Source: Chloroflexota bacterium
GTDB taxonomy: Bacteria; Chloroflexota; Anaerolineae; Anaerolineales; Villigracilaceae
NCBI GenBank assembly: GCA_013388855.1
Contig: JACAEM010000023.1
Span: forward strand, 186,001 to 250,000
DNA length: 64,000 bases
Direction of reading: 5' to 3'
The notes beneath the pieces were generated by a model that did no database searches, was not told the origin of the DNA, and saw only the letters and a program-made list of their open reading frames with translations. Of this stretch, positions 44,455 through 54,272 are shown one piece after another; the first letter of the stretch is position 1, and each line of letters starts with the position of its first letter. A program made the position numbers and the translations under genes.

Positions 44455-45396
44455 TTAGCGCGTTACGGTCACTACATTACTAATCCCATTTCCACAGGCA
44501 TTGAACGCGACAACAAAATAGGTATATGTCGAATCGGGGGGGATTGTGTCAGTTTTGGAGGTCCCATTGATCGGACCGCCAAAGGGTCTGGCGCGATTGG
44601 GATTCCCGTTTGTAGATCGATAAACCTGATATCCAATGGCACCATCCACACGATTCCATGTTAAAGTGACATTTCCGTTCTCGCCGAGGTCGTAATTCAG
44701 GGTAGGCGATGGCGGAGCGGATTGACATCCCCCGGGATTGGTCGGCGCGGGAGGATTTGTGGGCGCTGACGTATTGGAAGGAATCGGGGTGTTCGTCCGG
44801 GTGGGTATTGGCGTATTGGTCGAAGGAATCGGGGTGTTGGTCGGAGGGACGGGGGTATTTGTTGGAACCCGGGTGGGCGTATCGGACGGAATAGGCGTCC
44901 GGGTATTGGTCGGTGACGGGGTGGATGTGCCTGTCGGTTTCAATGTTCGGGTAGCGGTGGGAGTGGGAGGCTTGGGCGTGTTGCTGGGGCGGAGCGTGTT
45001 GGTGGGGGTCAGGGTGAACGTAGGCGACAAAGTAGCCGTGAAAGACGGTGTGAATGTCGCTGTATCAGAAGCAGACAACGTTGGTGAGGGTTGGGTCGAG
45101 GATGGAGTCCGGGAAATGGTCGCGGTGATTGTTGGAGTAAATGTAGGTCCCGTTACCGGTAGAAGAAGCGTCTCCGTGACCGGGAGAGGAGACGGACTGA
45201 AAGCAGCGGTTGGAAAATCTCCGCTGCCATTTATCACTAGGAAGTCGCTCGAACGGTACTGTGCGGTTCCCCCTGAAAATACGTACGGTAACCCAAAGCC
45301 AAGAATACACACGAAAAGAAAGACCAGAGACAAGGCATAGCCCCTGTTCTTATTGATGGCATCTCTCTCATCGTAAGGTGTTTCAGCTTTGGTCAT
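44455..45396 (-). CDS. Membrane-anchored protein with Thr/Pro linker and Fn3 domain
   Basis: A 313-residue protein. One transmembrane helix (about 20-42) is followed by a long Thr/Pro/Ser/Asn low-complexity region (about 80-220; repeated TNTPIPS-type units) and a C-terminal fibronectin type III domain (about 228-313; NVTLTWNRVDGAIGYQVYRS). A cell-surface protein with a stiff, perhaps glycosylated stalk. Function unknown. Confidence 0.78.
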   Translation of the reverse strand: MTKAETPYDERDAINKNRGYALSLVFLFVCILGFGLPYVFSGGTAQYRSSDFLVINGSGDFPTAAFSPSPLPVTETLLLPVTGPTFTPTITATISRTPSSTQPSPTLSASDTATFTPSFTATLSPTFTLTPTNTLRPSNTPKPPTPTATRTLKPTGTSTPSPTNTRTPIPSDTPTRVPTNTPVPPTNTPIPSTNTPIPTRTNTPIPSNTSAPTNPPAPTNPGGCQSAPPSPTLNYDLGENGNVTLTWNRVDGAIGYQVYRSTNGNPNRARPFGGPINGTSKTDTIPPDSTYTYFVVAFNACGNGISNVVTVTR

Positions 45397-45521
45397 GCCG
45401 CCAACCTAAAGTAAGAATGTGTGGACCAAATTGACTAAAGAATTTTCCCACAATATCAGGCTCAGAAGTCTTATTTGTAACTTTTTCTTATCTTTGAAGT
45501 GATGCTGGACATTCAGCAATG

Positions 45522-47027
45522 CTACCCTGCCGACACAACAAACCGCTTCCCATCTTGATGGCAGATCAATTGAACAGCACTCTTCCCCGAAGCCGCTGCG
45601 AGTGGAAGGCTTCCTCCAGGCTCGACCCACTGCCCCGCCATGAAGAAATTACCCAAGCGCGGCAGGGTCTTCGGCACACCTTTGATGAGCATGGGCATGG
45701 TCTCTTTGGTCATCAACCAACCGCAGGTGGAACCGAGCCAATTGCCTGTGTATCGCTCGTAACTCAACGGTGTGGCTTCATCCACGAATTCGATATCTTT
45801 TTTAATACCGGGATACCAGTGTTCGAGATGATCCACGATGATACCTGAGACCTGTGTCTGCTCAGTATCGTAGAGGCGGCGTCCGTAAATACGCTGCCAA
45901 TAGGAGTAATCAGATCGAACGATCACTTCGATGACCGACTTTCCCGCCGGTGCGAGGGATTTATCGAAGCAATAATGCTTGACTCCGATCTCATGGCGCG
46001 GCTCGCCCGCGACAAGCACCGGCTCCCCGAGCAAATGCGTGACCCAATGCGGCTCGACAGACAGGTCCCGCTTCACACCCAGGGAGATTTGCATCATGCT
46101 ATGCGTGGGCATGTGCCCATCGTACATCCTTCTTATCCGCCGGTCGGCATAGGCACCGCCCAGCATGTCGAAGATGGTGGCGCGCCCGTCACAGGCGGAG
46201 ATGACATAATCAGCATGGTGGACTTCGTCGTTATACAGGCGGACGCCGACAGCACGGTCGTTCACCACAAGGATCTTTTCGACCTGTGATTTATAAAATA
46301 TCTCGCCGCCCAGATCAATGAACCTTTTTTCGATGGCGCGTGCAAACTCAAGCGATCCGCCAGCCGGGAAACCTGCATTGCGCGTGTGCATGTACGCCAG
46401 CAGGGACATGCCCATCATCACCGGCGCTTCATCCCAGGAAAATATCTGCGGGACGGCTTTTCTCAGGAATGGGTTCTTGAACCGTTTTGCAAACCCACCC
46501 GCGGAAAGTGTCGCCCATTTCATCACGGCTCCGAGATAAGGCATCATCGCTACGCCGAGATCGCGGTAATCGAGCAGCCTCATGATCGCACGCGGTTTGC
46601 GGTACATGGCGGACATGTCAAACCTGGTAAATTGGCGTATGCCGTCGCAGAAGGATCGAATCAACGAGGCATCGTCCGGGCTGAGATCGAGCATGTGACG
46701 CTGAAGCAGTTCCGGGTCGGCATGAACCGTGAGCGTGTCCTTCCCGTCGGTGATGCGCTGGTATTCGTCGTGATGGATCATTGGTCGGTTCTGTGCCGCG
46801 CCAAGTTCCATCCACATCTCATGAAATGGCTGCCCCTCGCCGGAACCAAACAGGTAATGGATGCAACCGTCGAAGACGTAGCCCCGCCGTTCCCAGGCGG
46901 TGCAGAGTCCGCCGGGTAGATCGTGCATTTCGAAGATCTTCACGCGGTACCCGTTCATGCGCGCATAACAACCCGCCGCAAGACCGGCGATACCCGCGCC
47001 AATGATAATGATCGATTTTTCGGGCAT
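45522..47027 (-). CDS. CrtI/retinol saturase-like FAD oxidoreductase
   Basis: A 501-residue flavoprotein. N-terminal dinucleotide-binding IIGAGIAGLAAG followed by the PGGLCTAW region and a C-terminal NFFMAGQWVEPGGSLP motif put it among phytoene desaturase, carotenoid isomerase and all-trans-retinol 13,14-reductase relatives. Whether it acts on a carotenoid is unknown; no other carotenoid gene is close. Divergent from the MFS gene with 93 bp between them. Confidence 0.85.
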   Translation of the reverse strand: MPEKSIIIIGAGIAGLAAGCYARMNGYRVKIFEMHDLPGGLCTAWERRGYVFDGCIHYLFGSGEGQPFHEMWMELGAAQNRPMIHHDEYQRITDGKDTLTVHADPELLQRHMLDLSPDDASLIRSFCDGIRQFTRFDMSAMYRKPRAIMRLLDYRDLGVAMMPYLGAVMKWATLSAGGFAKRFKNPFLRKAVPQIFSWDEAPVMMGMSLLAYMHTRNAGFPAGGSLEFARAIEKRFIDLGGEIFYKSQVEKILVVNDRAVGVRLYNDEVHHADYVISACDGRATIFDMLGGAYADRRIRRMYDGHMPTHSMMQISLGVKRDLSVEPHWVTHLLGEPVLVAGEPRHEIGVKHYCFDKSLAPAGKSVIEVIVRSDYSYWQRIYGRRLYDTEQTQVSGIIVDHLEHWYPGIKKDIEFVDEATPLSYERYTGNWLGSTCGWLMTKETMPMLIKGVPKTLPRLGNFFMAGQWVEPGGSLPLAAASGKSAVQLICHQDGKRFVVSAG

Positions 47028-47107
47028 GACTTCGATTATAGGGTTGTGGCAATCCGGCTGGAATGGGAGAATGTCAAGAAAATCAGCGCCAAGTATCAGG
47101 TGCGGAG

Positions 47108-47113
47108 TATAAT
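47108..47113 (+). promoter_or_regulatory. -10 element, leaderless promoter of MFS gene
   Basis: TATAAT ends seven bases before the ATG at 47121 with no Shine-Dalgarno between. Confidence 0.6.
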
Positions 47114-47120
47114 CGCCCGC

Positions 47121-48317
47121 ATGTTTAAAAACCGAAACATAGCGATTCTGTTCTTTACACTCATTGTGGTCATGCTCGGCTTTGGCATGATCATTCCAAT
47201 CCTGCCGTTTTTGGTGGAAAAGTTCGGCGGGAGCGGTGTCGCCATGGGCATGCTCATGGCGATTTTCTCGTTGATGCAGTTCGTCTTTTCGCCGTTCTGG
47301 GGCGATCTCTCGGACCGTTATGGTCGCAAGCCGTTGTTATTGATGGGCACGTTGGGCAATGGCTTGACGATGATCGGGTTTGGTCTGGCGACCAATTTGG
47401 AGATGCTGTATCTCTTCCGCGCGTTGGGCGGGATACTCTCATCAGCGACGCTTCCCACTGCGATGGCATTCATCGGCGACAGCACGGAGGAACATGAACG
47501 CGGCGGCGGGATGGGCATTGTCGGCGCGGCGATGGGCGTGGGCATGGTGTTGGGACCGGGCATTGGCGGCATAATGGGAGGCGCTTCACTTCAGGCGCCG
47601 TTTTTCCTCTCCGCGGTGCTTTCGCTTCTTGCCATGACCTTGATCTGGTTCTTTCTCCCGGAATCCCTCCCCGCCGAAAAGCGGGCCTTCGCGGTGAAAG
47701 GCTTCCGCGGTCCGCAACTAGGCACAATGTGGACGGCATTGTTCGGACCGATCGGTTTCCTGTTCGTGCTGGCATTCCTTCACAATTTTGCGATGACAAA
47801 TTTTGAGGGTATCTATGCCTACTACGCCGAGGAACGATACGGGTACACTGCACAGACCATCGGCTTCATTCTAACCATTGTCGGCTTGGTCTCCGCTGTG
47901 GTGCAGGGGGTGTTAACCGGCATCGCTACCCGCAAGTGGGGCGATGTGGCAGTTGTGAAGGTTTCGCTCTTTGCCAGTATCTTCGGCTTCCTGCTCATGT
48001 TGATTGCCACCAATCTGTCCACGGTCATTTTGATGACGAGCCTGTTCATCCTGAGCAATGCCATGCTGAGACCGGCAGTCTCCTCGCTCATCTCGAAACG
48101 CGCCGAAAGCGGGCAAGGCGTGGCAATGGGACTTAACAACGCCTTCATGAGTCTCGGACGCGTAATCGGACCGCTTTGGGCAGGCATGGTATTGGATGTG
48201 AATATCAACTTCCCGTTCATGACCGGCGCGGCGATCATGCTGTTCGGTTTTGTCGCCAGCCTGTTCTACCTGAAAAAGGAAATGCGAAAAGTCGAAAGTC
48301 CTGCAACGACAGAGTAG
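47121..48317 (+). CDS. MFS multidrug/tetracycline-type efflux transporter
   Basis: A 398-residue major facilitator with 12 helices. The start FKNRNIAILFFTLIVVMLG followed by GMIIPILPF and the loop DRYGRKPLL, with GPGIGGIMGG in helix 5 (motif C), are antiporter hallmarks of drug:H+ exporters such as TetA and Bcr. The start at 47121 agrees with a TATAAT seven bases upstream; a longer in-frame reading from 46923 would overlap the divergent gene. Confidence 0.9.
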   Translation: MFKNRNIAILFFTLIVVMLGFGMIIPILPFLVEKFGGSGVAMGMLMAIFSLMQFVFSPFWGDLSDRYGRKPLLLMGTLGNGLTMIGFGLATNLEMLYLFRALGGILSSATLPTAMAFIGDSTEEHERGGGMGIVGAAMGVGMVLGPGIGGIMGGASLQAPFFLSAVLSLLAMTLIWFFLPESLPAEKRAFAVKGFRGPQLGTMWTALFGPIGFLFVLAFLHNFAMTNFEGIYAYYAEERYGYTAQTIGFILTIVGLVSAVVQGVLTGIATRKWGDVAVVKVSLFASIFGFLLMLIATNLSTVILMTSLFILSNAMLRPAVSSLISKRAESGQGVAMGLNNAFMSLGRVIGPLWAGMVLDVNINFPFMTGAAIMLFGFVASLFYLKKEMRKVESPATTE

Positions 48318-48326
48318 CAGTTCTTT

Positions 48327-48860
48327 ATGCATAAAACTGACGAATTGCAGGCAAACATTTTATGCAAGTCCTGCGGGTTATGCTGCACGGGGCATTTATT
48401 TATCTGGGTAAGGCTGAAAGCGGTTGAACTGGATCGCTCCCAGGCGTTGGGCTTGAATGTTATCCGATCTGATCCCCGGCAACGAGGTTTTACCCAGCCG
48501 TGCCCGCTGTGGCAGGGACAGTGCACCATCTACACGTCGCCGGATTATCCGCGTGTTTGTCGTACTTATCAATGTAGACTACTCATAGAAGTAAATAATG
48601 GAGATACCCCGCTGAAGGATGCACTATCAAGTATTGAACAGGTGAAAGGAACGATCCGTGAATTGGAAACGCACCTGCCTGTTGCATCGAACAATAATTT
48701 TCGCGAACGCCTGGTCGCATATATCGAAAGCACGGAGAGACCCGCCAGACATGAAAAGACGGATTCGGAACTTCGGCAGAAAGCCGAATCGTTGTTAGAT
48801 TTTTACGAAAAGGTCTTCGGCATCAAAGACCTGCTGGATAGATTGCAAGAACAGCGGTAG
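48327..48860 (+). CDS. YkgJ-like cysteine cluster protein
   Basis: A 177-residue protein. CxxCxxCC near the N-terminus (Cys13/16/19/20), CPLWQGQC and CRTYQC match the YkgJ (UPF0153) family, thought to bind zinc or an iron-sulfur cluster. The C-terminal third is helical. Function is unknown. It is nine bases after the MFS gene and may be co-transcribed. No clear Shine-Dalgarno. Confidence 0.8.
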   Translation: MHKTDELQANILCKSCGLCCTGHLFIWVRLKAVELDRSQALGLNVIRSDPRQRGFTQPCPLWQGQCTIYTSPDYPRVCRTYQCRLLIEVNNGDTPLKDALSSIEQVKGTIRELETHLPVASNNNFRERLVAYIESTERPARHEKTDSELRQKAESLLDFYEKVFGIKDLLDRLQEQR

Positions 48861-48931
48861 GGATGACAAATCGGGATGCCGAGACTTTGCAATCACGCAG
48901 TGACACTCCACAATAAAGGCGCATAAAACAT

Positions 48932-49678
48932 ATGCAACTCTACTTCATCCGTCATGGACAATCCATGAACAACGCCCATTGGCAGGATCCGGCTTATAAA
49001 GAAAGTTCCGATCCGGCGCTGACTGGTGCCGGGCAGGAACAGGTTCAATGCCTGGCAGATTACCTTGAAAAGAAACAGCCCATCACCGAACATAAGGATT
49101 GGGACGTTCACAATCACCATGGCTTTGGGTTGACTCACATTTATACCAGCCTGATGGAACGCGCCGTTCATACCGCCACGCCGGTCGCACGCAGACTGGG
49201 ACTTCCGTTTGCGGCATGGACCGAAATCCACGAATCAGGCGGCATTTACGGGCGTGACGGGGAGATGAAACTCCAGGGGTTGCCGGGCAAACCTCGGGCG
49301 TGGTATGAGGCGAACGTCCCGGAATTGGCACTCCCTGCCGGTCTGGATGGGGCAGGCTGGTGGAACAGTCGTCCGCGCGAAACGGAGGAAGAGGCGTACC
49401 AACGCGCCAGGCGCGTGTGGACGGAATTGCTCGTCCGTCACGCAGATCAGGAAGGGCAACCCGAACAGCGCGTCGCCTTTTTCAGCCACGGCGGATTCTT
49501 CGTGCACCTGATGTGCGCGATGCTTGACATCCCCTGGCGGCAGGCGGCAAATGGATTTAAATCCTGGTTCCTGCTCAGCAATTGCTCGATCAGCCGTTTC
49601 GCGGTTTACAAGGAGGAGGTCACCATTTGCTACCTAAACCGCACCGATCACCTGCCGGCTCACCTCATCACCGGATAA
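48932..49678 (+). CDS. Histidine phosphatase superfamily protein
   Basis: A 248-residue phosphoglycerate mutase-like phosphatase. RHG (residues 7-9) starts the chain, with a second His in FFSHGGFF. The long insertion between them (SGGIYGRDGE region) separates it from ordinary cofactor-dependent mutases. Substrate unknown. Confidence 0.88.
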   Translation: MQLYFIRHGQSMNNAHWQDPAYKESSDPALTGAGQEQVQCLADYLEKKQPITEHKDWDVHNHHGFGLTHIYTSLMERAVHTATPVARRLGLPFAAWTEIHESGGIYGRDGEMKLQGLPGKPRAWYEANVPELALPAGLDGAGWWNSRPRETEEEAYQRARRVWTELLVRHADQEGQPEQRVAFFSHGGFFVHLMCAMLDIPWRQAANGFKSWFLLSNCSISRFAVYKEEVTICYLNRTDHLPAHLITG

Positions 49679-49706
49679 CGTGTCGTCCTGCTTTCACGGG
49701 CAGGAC

Positions 49707-49982
49707 TCATGCCAGGTGCGGTTCCAGCGCCTCGTCGATGACCTTCAAAACAATGTCATGCTCCCGCACCGGCTCAGTGACCTTGATTGCCACATCGTCG
49801 CCCGGTTTCACCCATACCACGGGATGATGTTCCACCTCCATCGAAGAGACCCTCTCGACCAGATCAGTGGAATGTCCCATGATGTGAATCTTGTCGCCGA
49901 GTTTCAGGTTGTCGGTGAGTTTCAATACCGCCACATGGATGTGGTTGTAGTAGTGTGTGACCCTTCCAATTTCGACTTCCAT
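49707..49982 (-). CDS. EF-Tu domain II-like small protein
   Basis: A 91-residue beta-barrel-type protein whose sequence (IGRVTHYYNHIHVAVLKL, LKLGDKIHIMGHSTD, PGDDVAIKV) resembles the second domain of translational GTPases. Stand-alone versions are widely annotated as translation elongation factor-like proteins without known function. It follows the universal stress protein gene by three bases. Confidence 0.82.
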   Translation of the reverse strand: MEVEIGRVTHYYNHIHVAVLKLTDNLKLGDKIHIMGHSTDLVERVSSMEVEHHPVVWVKPGDDVAIKVTEPVREHDIVLKVIDEALEPHLA

Positions 49983-49985
49983 AGG

Positions 49986-50876
49986 TTATTCCTTTCCCGG
50001 TCCTTTCACGAGCAGGACCGAACAATCTGAATAGTGGACAAGTTTCCGCGTGACGCTTCCCGTCCACAAGCCTTTGAGGTTGCTCAAGCCGCGCGACCCT
50101 GCCACGATCAGGTCGATCTGTTCCGATTTGACGTAGTCCATGATCTCGGTGGCGGCGTCGCCGCGCGCAAGTTTCGAGATGGGGTCAATGCCGTTACGCC
50201 GGAGCAGGTTGCAGGTCCGCGCGAGAAGCGCCTCTCCGTGTTTTGTTTCCCTGGCGTGCGCGGCATGTCCCTCCTCCCGCGTGGGGACCATGGTGTAGAT
50301 CGTGTGCCATGTGCCGAATTGCGGCTCCATCAGGAGCGGCACCTCCGCCGGGGGTAAAACGTGCATGACATGCACCTGTACTTTGGGCGGCAGAGGGAAT
50401 TTACAGAGATAGCGCGCTGCGCTCAGGCTCGAAGGCGATCCGTCGGTGGCTAACAGGATTTTTTGCAAACCGCGGCAGGGCGCGCGCACGATCAACACCG
50501 GGCAGGGCGCGTACTCCATGACCTGCTGCGCCACGCCGCCGAGCAAAATGCTCATCGTGGAGCGCAGCCCTTTCGCTCCGAGCACGATGAGGTCTGGCTT
50601 TTTGACTTCGGCATGTTCAAGGATCATCTGCGCCGCAGAACCGAGTTTCAATTCTGTTTCTACGCGAAAGCCCCTGCCCACCAATTGACTCTTCGAACGT
50701 TCGAGCGAACGCTCAAACTCAGGAATGGAGGGAATCTGCCCCGAGTTAAAGGCGCGCAGAATTAATATGGAACTTTTTGAAGGGAGGGGTAGTTCTAATA
50801 GTAACTCAACCGCCGCCTGGGCATGTTGAGAGCCGTCATCTGCCAGAAGAATGTTCAGCCGTTTTTTCGGAGTCAT
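49986..50876 (-). CDS. Universal stress protein with two UspA domains
   Basis: A 296-residue tandem USP. Both halves keep the ATP-binding pattern G-x2-G-x9-G: GAKGLRSTMSILLGG in the first and GSRGLSNLKGLWTGS in the second, each followed by a CPVLIV or CSVLLV strand. Probably ATP-binding stress adaptor. It heads a two-gene minus-strand operon; AGGAGG precedes the ATG. Confidence 0.92.
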   Translation of the reverse strand: MTPKKRLNILLADDGSQHAQAAVELLLELPLPSKSSILILRAFNSGQIPSIPEFERSLERSKSQLVGRGFRVETELKLGSAAQMILEHAEVKKPDLIVLGAKGLRSTMSILLGGVAQQVMEYAPCPVLIVRAPCRGLQKILLATDGSPSSLSAARYLCKFPLPPKVQVHVMHVLPPAEVPLLMEPQFGTWHTIYTMVPTREEGHAAHARETKHGEALLARTCNLLRRNGIDPISKLARGDAATEIMDYVKSEQIDLIVAGSRGLSNLKGLWTGSVTRKLVHYSDCSVLLVKGPGKE

Positions 50877-51298
50877 CGCAACCTCCTTTCACTGAGCGAA
50901 CATTTCCCTGCACTTTTACTGTAGCACAAATTGAGTTGTAATTCCAGCGTATTTTTATCTGCGCAATCTGGCGGAAATAGCGGGATCCTCGATGCACAGG
51001 CGGGGTCATCCCTTAGTAACGCCCGCTCATCGTTTGCAGACGATGCGACCCTGATTAATGTGAAAAGGTCAAAAGAGTTATTCTGCTATACGAAAAATTC
51101 CATAATTGACATCGCAATGAGTGACTTGCAATAACGCTTCCGAAGGCTTTATCACTCAATATGACTCTTCCAAGCAGCCTGCGGGATGTTTCAGTTGTTG
51201 ATTTTGCCCCTCAAACTGGGTATACTTTTATTACACGAATTTGGTCTTGATTGTCAATCCGGCATGGCGGTAACTCTTGTGGTGAAAAGGATGTTGAC
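50877..51298. promoter_or_regulatory. 422-bp intergenic region with promoter of ELWxxDGT lipoprotein
   Basis: Divergent region. TTGATT (51198-51203), 17 bases and TATACT (51221-51226) form a good plus-strand promoter, with a leader of about 70 bases to the ATG at 51299. The left 250 bases show no gene, no tRNA and no clear hairpin. Confidence 0.6.
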
Positions 51299-53797
51299 AT
51301 GAGCAAAAATCTTCGCATCATTGTATTAATCGGCGCAGTGCTGGCAATTTTTGCCTGCAACATCAACAACGGCAATAACGAAACGAATGATGTTACCGAC
51401 ATGTCATTTTCAGGGGATGAAATCCTACGGCTGACTGTGGCATTGAAAGACACAACCGCCGTCTACAACCAGGCGGGACAGGTCATCAATTACGTTTACT
51501 CCGTGACCAACGGTGGAGTTACGCCTCTCGCGGGGCCGGTCACTGTTGCCGATGACCGGGCGGGGAACGTCACCTGCCCGGAGCTCGCCACCATCGGCAA
51601 TAACAACAGTTCCCTCGATGCAAACGAAACGCTTGTTTGCGCCGCCGCCTACACCATCACCCAGGCGGATGTCAACGCCGGGTCCGTGACCAGCAACGCC
51701 ACTGCCAAGGCAGGCGCGGTCACCTCGAACACAGTCAACACCGTGGTAAGGATGACCGTCAACCGGGTACTGTCGCTCACGATCACCGCCAGCCCCATAA
51801 CCTACAGCCAGGCCGGGCAGACAATCACCTATACCTACTCCATCAAGAACACCGGCGCGACCACACTGGGACCTGCTCAATTCGTCGTGACTGATGACAA
51901 ATTTAGTTCCCCTATCAACTGTCTGGGAGGCTCGACCATCCTTGCCACGAACGAATCAGTCGCGTGTTCCGCGACGTACACCATTACACAGGCGGATATG
52001 AGCCTGAATCAGATCACAAACTCCGCCACAGCAAAGGGTGCAGGGGCCGAGACGATCCAGGCGGCGACCGCAACCATCACGAATACCAACGTCAATCCGG
52101 GGGGATCCTCCGGCTTCACGCGTGGGATGACCATCAAGCATGAAGTAAAACCGGGCGAATGGCTCCTGCAGATCGCACGCTGTTACAGCGCCGACTTCAA
52201 CGCAGTGCGGAACGCCAATCCGCAGGTCACGAATCCGAGCCTGATTCTGCCCAGGATGGTAATCACCGTCCCCAATATCGGGAGCAATGGCACAATCTAC
52301 GGTCCGCCGTGTGTTGGTTCCCATACCGTGCAATCGGGTGACACTTGGAATTCCATCGCGCTGAAATATAACGCGGATGTCGCAGTCCTCATGGAAGCCA
52401 ACAAGGACCGGTCACTCACCAACGGAACCGTGCTCAGGATTCCGCTCAACTCTGCAGGTGGGACCAGCCCTGCCCCAGCGCCGGACGCGATCCGCATTAC
52501 CTTCCCGACCGGAAGCACGACAGTCTCGCTCAGCGGTTCCACGGGCACGCAGGGCAAGGCGCGTTACATCCTGACCGCCGCACAGGGACAATTGCTTTCC
52601 ATCAAGGTGACCGGTCCAACCAATGAAATCGGGTTGTCGGTGACATCGCAAAACGGCAGTGTGCTCAAACAACAGGATGCAAACCTCACCTGGACTGGGA
52701 CCATCCCGGCAAATGGCGATTATTTCATTGAGGTTGCCAATCTGCTCGTCGTTGGGAGTAAGTCCTTTACCATGGAGGTCGGCCTCACCACGCCGGGCAC
52801 GTCCTCCTTCGTCCGGCGTGCAGATGTCAATCAAGGCGCCGCAGATTCCAACCCGGCATTCCTTACCGTTTTCAAGAATGTTCTCTACTTCCAGGCACAG
52901 GGCAGTGACGGGGCGGGTACCGAACTCTGGAAATACGACCAGGCGCTTCAGGGCGTCAGCCGCGTGGCAGACATCAACCAGGGCGCCGCCGGGTCGGAGC
53001 CGAGTTTTCTCACTCCTTTCGGCGATATGCTGTACTTCAAAGCGAACGGCAACGACGGCGCGGGGACGGAACTTTGGCGGTACAACGGAAGCGCCGTGGG
53101 ACGCGTGGGCGATATCAACACCGGTGCGGCGGATTCAAATCCGTCCTACCTGACTGTTTTCAATGGTGCGTTGTACTTCAGCGCAAAGGGGAGCGACGGT
53201 GCCGGCGTCGAATTGTGGAAATTCGACGGCAATACGTCGAACCGTGTGGCGGATATCAACCAGGGTCCTGGCGATTCGAATCCGTCCTACCTTGCCGTAT
53301 TCAACAACGCGCTGTATTTCAGCGCCAATGGCAATGACGGCATGGGCATCGAATTGTGGAAGTTCGACGGCGTCACTGCAACCCGTGTGGCAGATATCAA
53401 TACCGGGATCGGCAACTCCTATCCAGCCTTCCTGACCGTGTTCAATAATGCGCTGTATTTCAACGCCAACGGCAACGACAATACCGGGATTGAACTGTGG
53501 AAGTATGATGGCACTACTGCAACCCGCGTGGCAGATATCAATCCTGGCGCTGGCGATTCCGTCCCGACCTTTCTGACCGTGTTCAACAACGCGTTGTATT
53601 TCAGCGCCAACGGCAATGACGCCGCGGGCTATGAACTATGGAAGTATGATGGTACGAAAACATCCCGCGTGAGCGACATCAACAAGGCGGGCGATACCAG
53701 CCCGTTCTTCCTGGCGGTATACAACAACGAACTCTACTTCCAAGCGAACGGCAACGACGGTGCAGGCAGGGAATTATGGAAGTTCAAGGGACCGTGA
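51299..53797 (+). CDS. Lipoprotein with DUF11-like, LysM and ELWxxDGT repeats
   Basis: An 832-residue exported protein. Lipobox-like IFAC at about residues 16-19; two DUF11-type beta domains (about 40-150 and 155-260) with CAAAYTITQ and CSATYTITQ repeats; two LysM modules (about 280-330 and 338-385) for peptidoglycan binding; a PPC-like domain (about 400-500); then about seven repeats of roughly 46 residues with ELWKYDG and ALYFSANGNDGAG, matching ELWxxDGT repeats (about 510-832), a likely propeller. The start at 51299 follows AAAGGATG. A wall-bound surface protein. Confidence 0.85.
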   Translation: MSKNLRIIVLIGAVLAIFACNINNGNNETNDVTDMSFSGDEILRLTVALKDTTAVYNQAGQVINYVYSVTNGGVTPLAGPVTVADDRAGNVTCPELATIGNNNSSLDANETLVCAAAYTITQADVNAGSVTSNATAKAGAVTSNTVNTVVRMTVNRVLSLTITASPITYSQAGQTITYTYSIKNTGATTLGPAQFVVTDDKFSSPINCLGGSTILATNESVACSATYTITQADMSLNQITNSATAKGAGAETIQAATATITNTNVNPGGSSGFTRGMTIKHEVKPGEWLLQIARCYSADFNAVRNANPQVTNPSLILPRMVITVPNIGSNGTIYGPPCVGSHTVQSGDTWNSIALKYNADVAVLMEANKDRSLTNGTVLRIPLNSAGGTSPAPAPDAIRITFPTGSTTVSLSGSTGTQGKARYILTAAQGQLLSIKVTGPTNEIGLSVTSQNGSVLKQQDANLTWTGTIPANGDYFIEVANLLVVGSKSFTMEVGLTTPGTSSFVRRADVNQGAADSNPAFLTVFKNVLYFQAQGSDGAGTELWKYDQALQGVSRVADINQGAAGSEPSFLTPFGDMLYFKANGNDGAGTELWRYNGSAVGRVGDINTGAADSNPSYLTVFNGALYFSAKGSDGAGVELWKFDGNTSNRVADINQGPGDSNPSYLAVFNNALYFSANGNDGMGIELWKFDGVTATRVADINTGIGNSYPAFLTVFNNALYFNANGNDNTGIELWKYDGTTATRVADINPGAGDSVPTFLTVFNNALYFSANGNDAAGYELWKYDGTKTSRVSDINKAGDTSPFFLAVYNNELYFQANGNDGAGRELWKFKGP

Positions 53798-53801
53798 GCG
53801 G

Positions 53802-54236
53802 ATGAATCCTGAAAATATACTTGCCCGGCTGAGACAATTCCTGTCTGCCATTTCGTGCGGTGTCTTCGTGATGACCGTCATCGAACTGGTCTTCATTGGT
53901 CACTGGAACAAGATCATTCAATTCCTTCCATTCACCCTGAGCGGACTGGGTCTGCTGACCCTGATCTTTGCCCGTTGGCGTCCAAGCCGCCGCTCGATCA
54001 ACGCCTTGCGCTGGTCCATGATCGTGATCGCAGCGTGCAGTTTCATCGGCGTATTCGAACACATGGCCCGGAACCTCGAATTCTGGCTGGAGATCGAACC
54101 GGATGCCACGCCTTGGGAATTGATCGCGGCAACAGTCAACGGCGGGATTCCGATCCTCGCCCCGGGCATCCTGCTGCTCGGCGCGGTCATCGGGTTGACA
54201 GCGGTCTACCGGCATCCGTTGCTGGAAAATCAATGA
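53802..54236 (+). CDS. Four-helix membrane protein of unknown function
   Basis: A 144-residue protein with four hydrophobic segments (about 12-32, 39-57, 68-86, 110-133). No motif recognised. The start at 53802 lies four bases after the ELWxxDGT gene, with GTGAGCGG as a weak ribosome site, suggesting coupling. Confidence 0.65.
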   Translation: MNPENILARLRQFLSAISCGVFVMTVIELVFIGHWNKIIQFLPFTLSGLGLLTLIFARWRPSRRSINALRWSMIVIAACSFIGVFEHMARNLEFWLEIEPDATPWELIAATVNGGIPILAPGILLLGAVIGLTAVYRHPLLENQ

Positions 54237-54272
54237 TCGAGCATGCAACTCTTAACCGGGAGGCTGTCAATC

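Noticed and set aside
46923-47120. N-terminal extension of the MFS gene
   Set aside because: It overlaps the divergent oxidoreductase gene and includes a TATAAT just before the better start at 47121.
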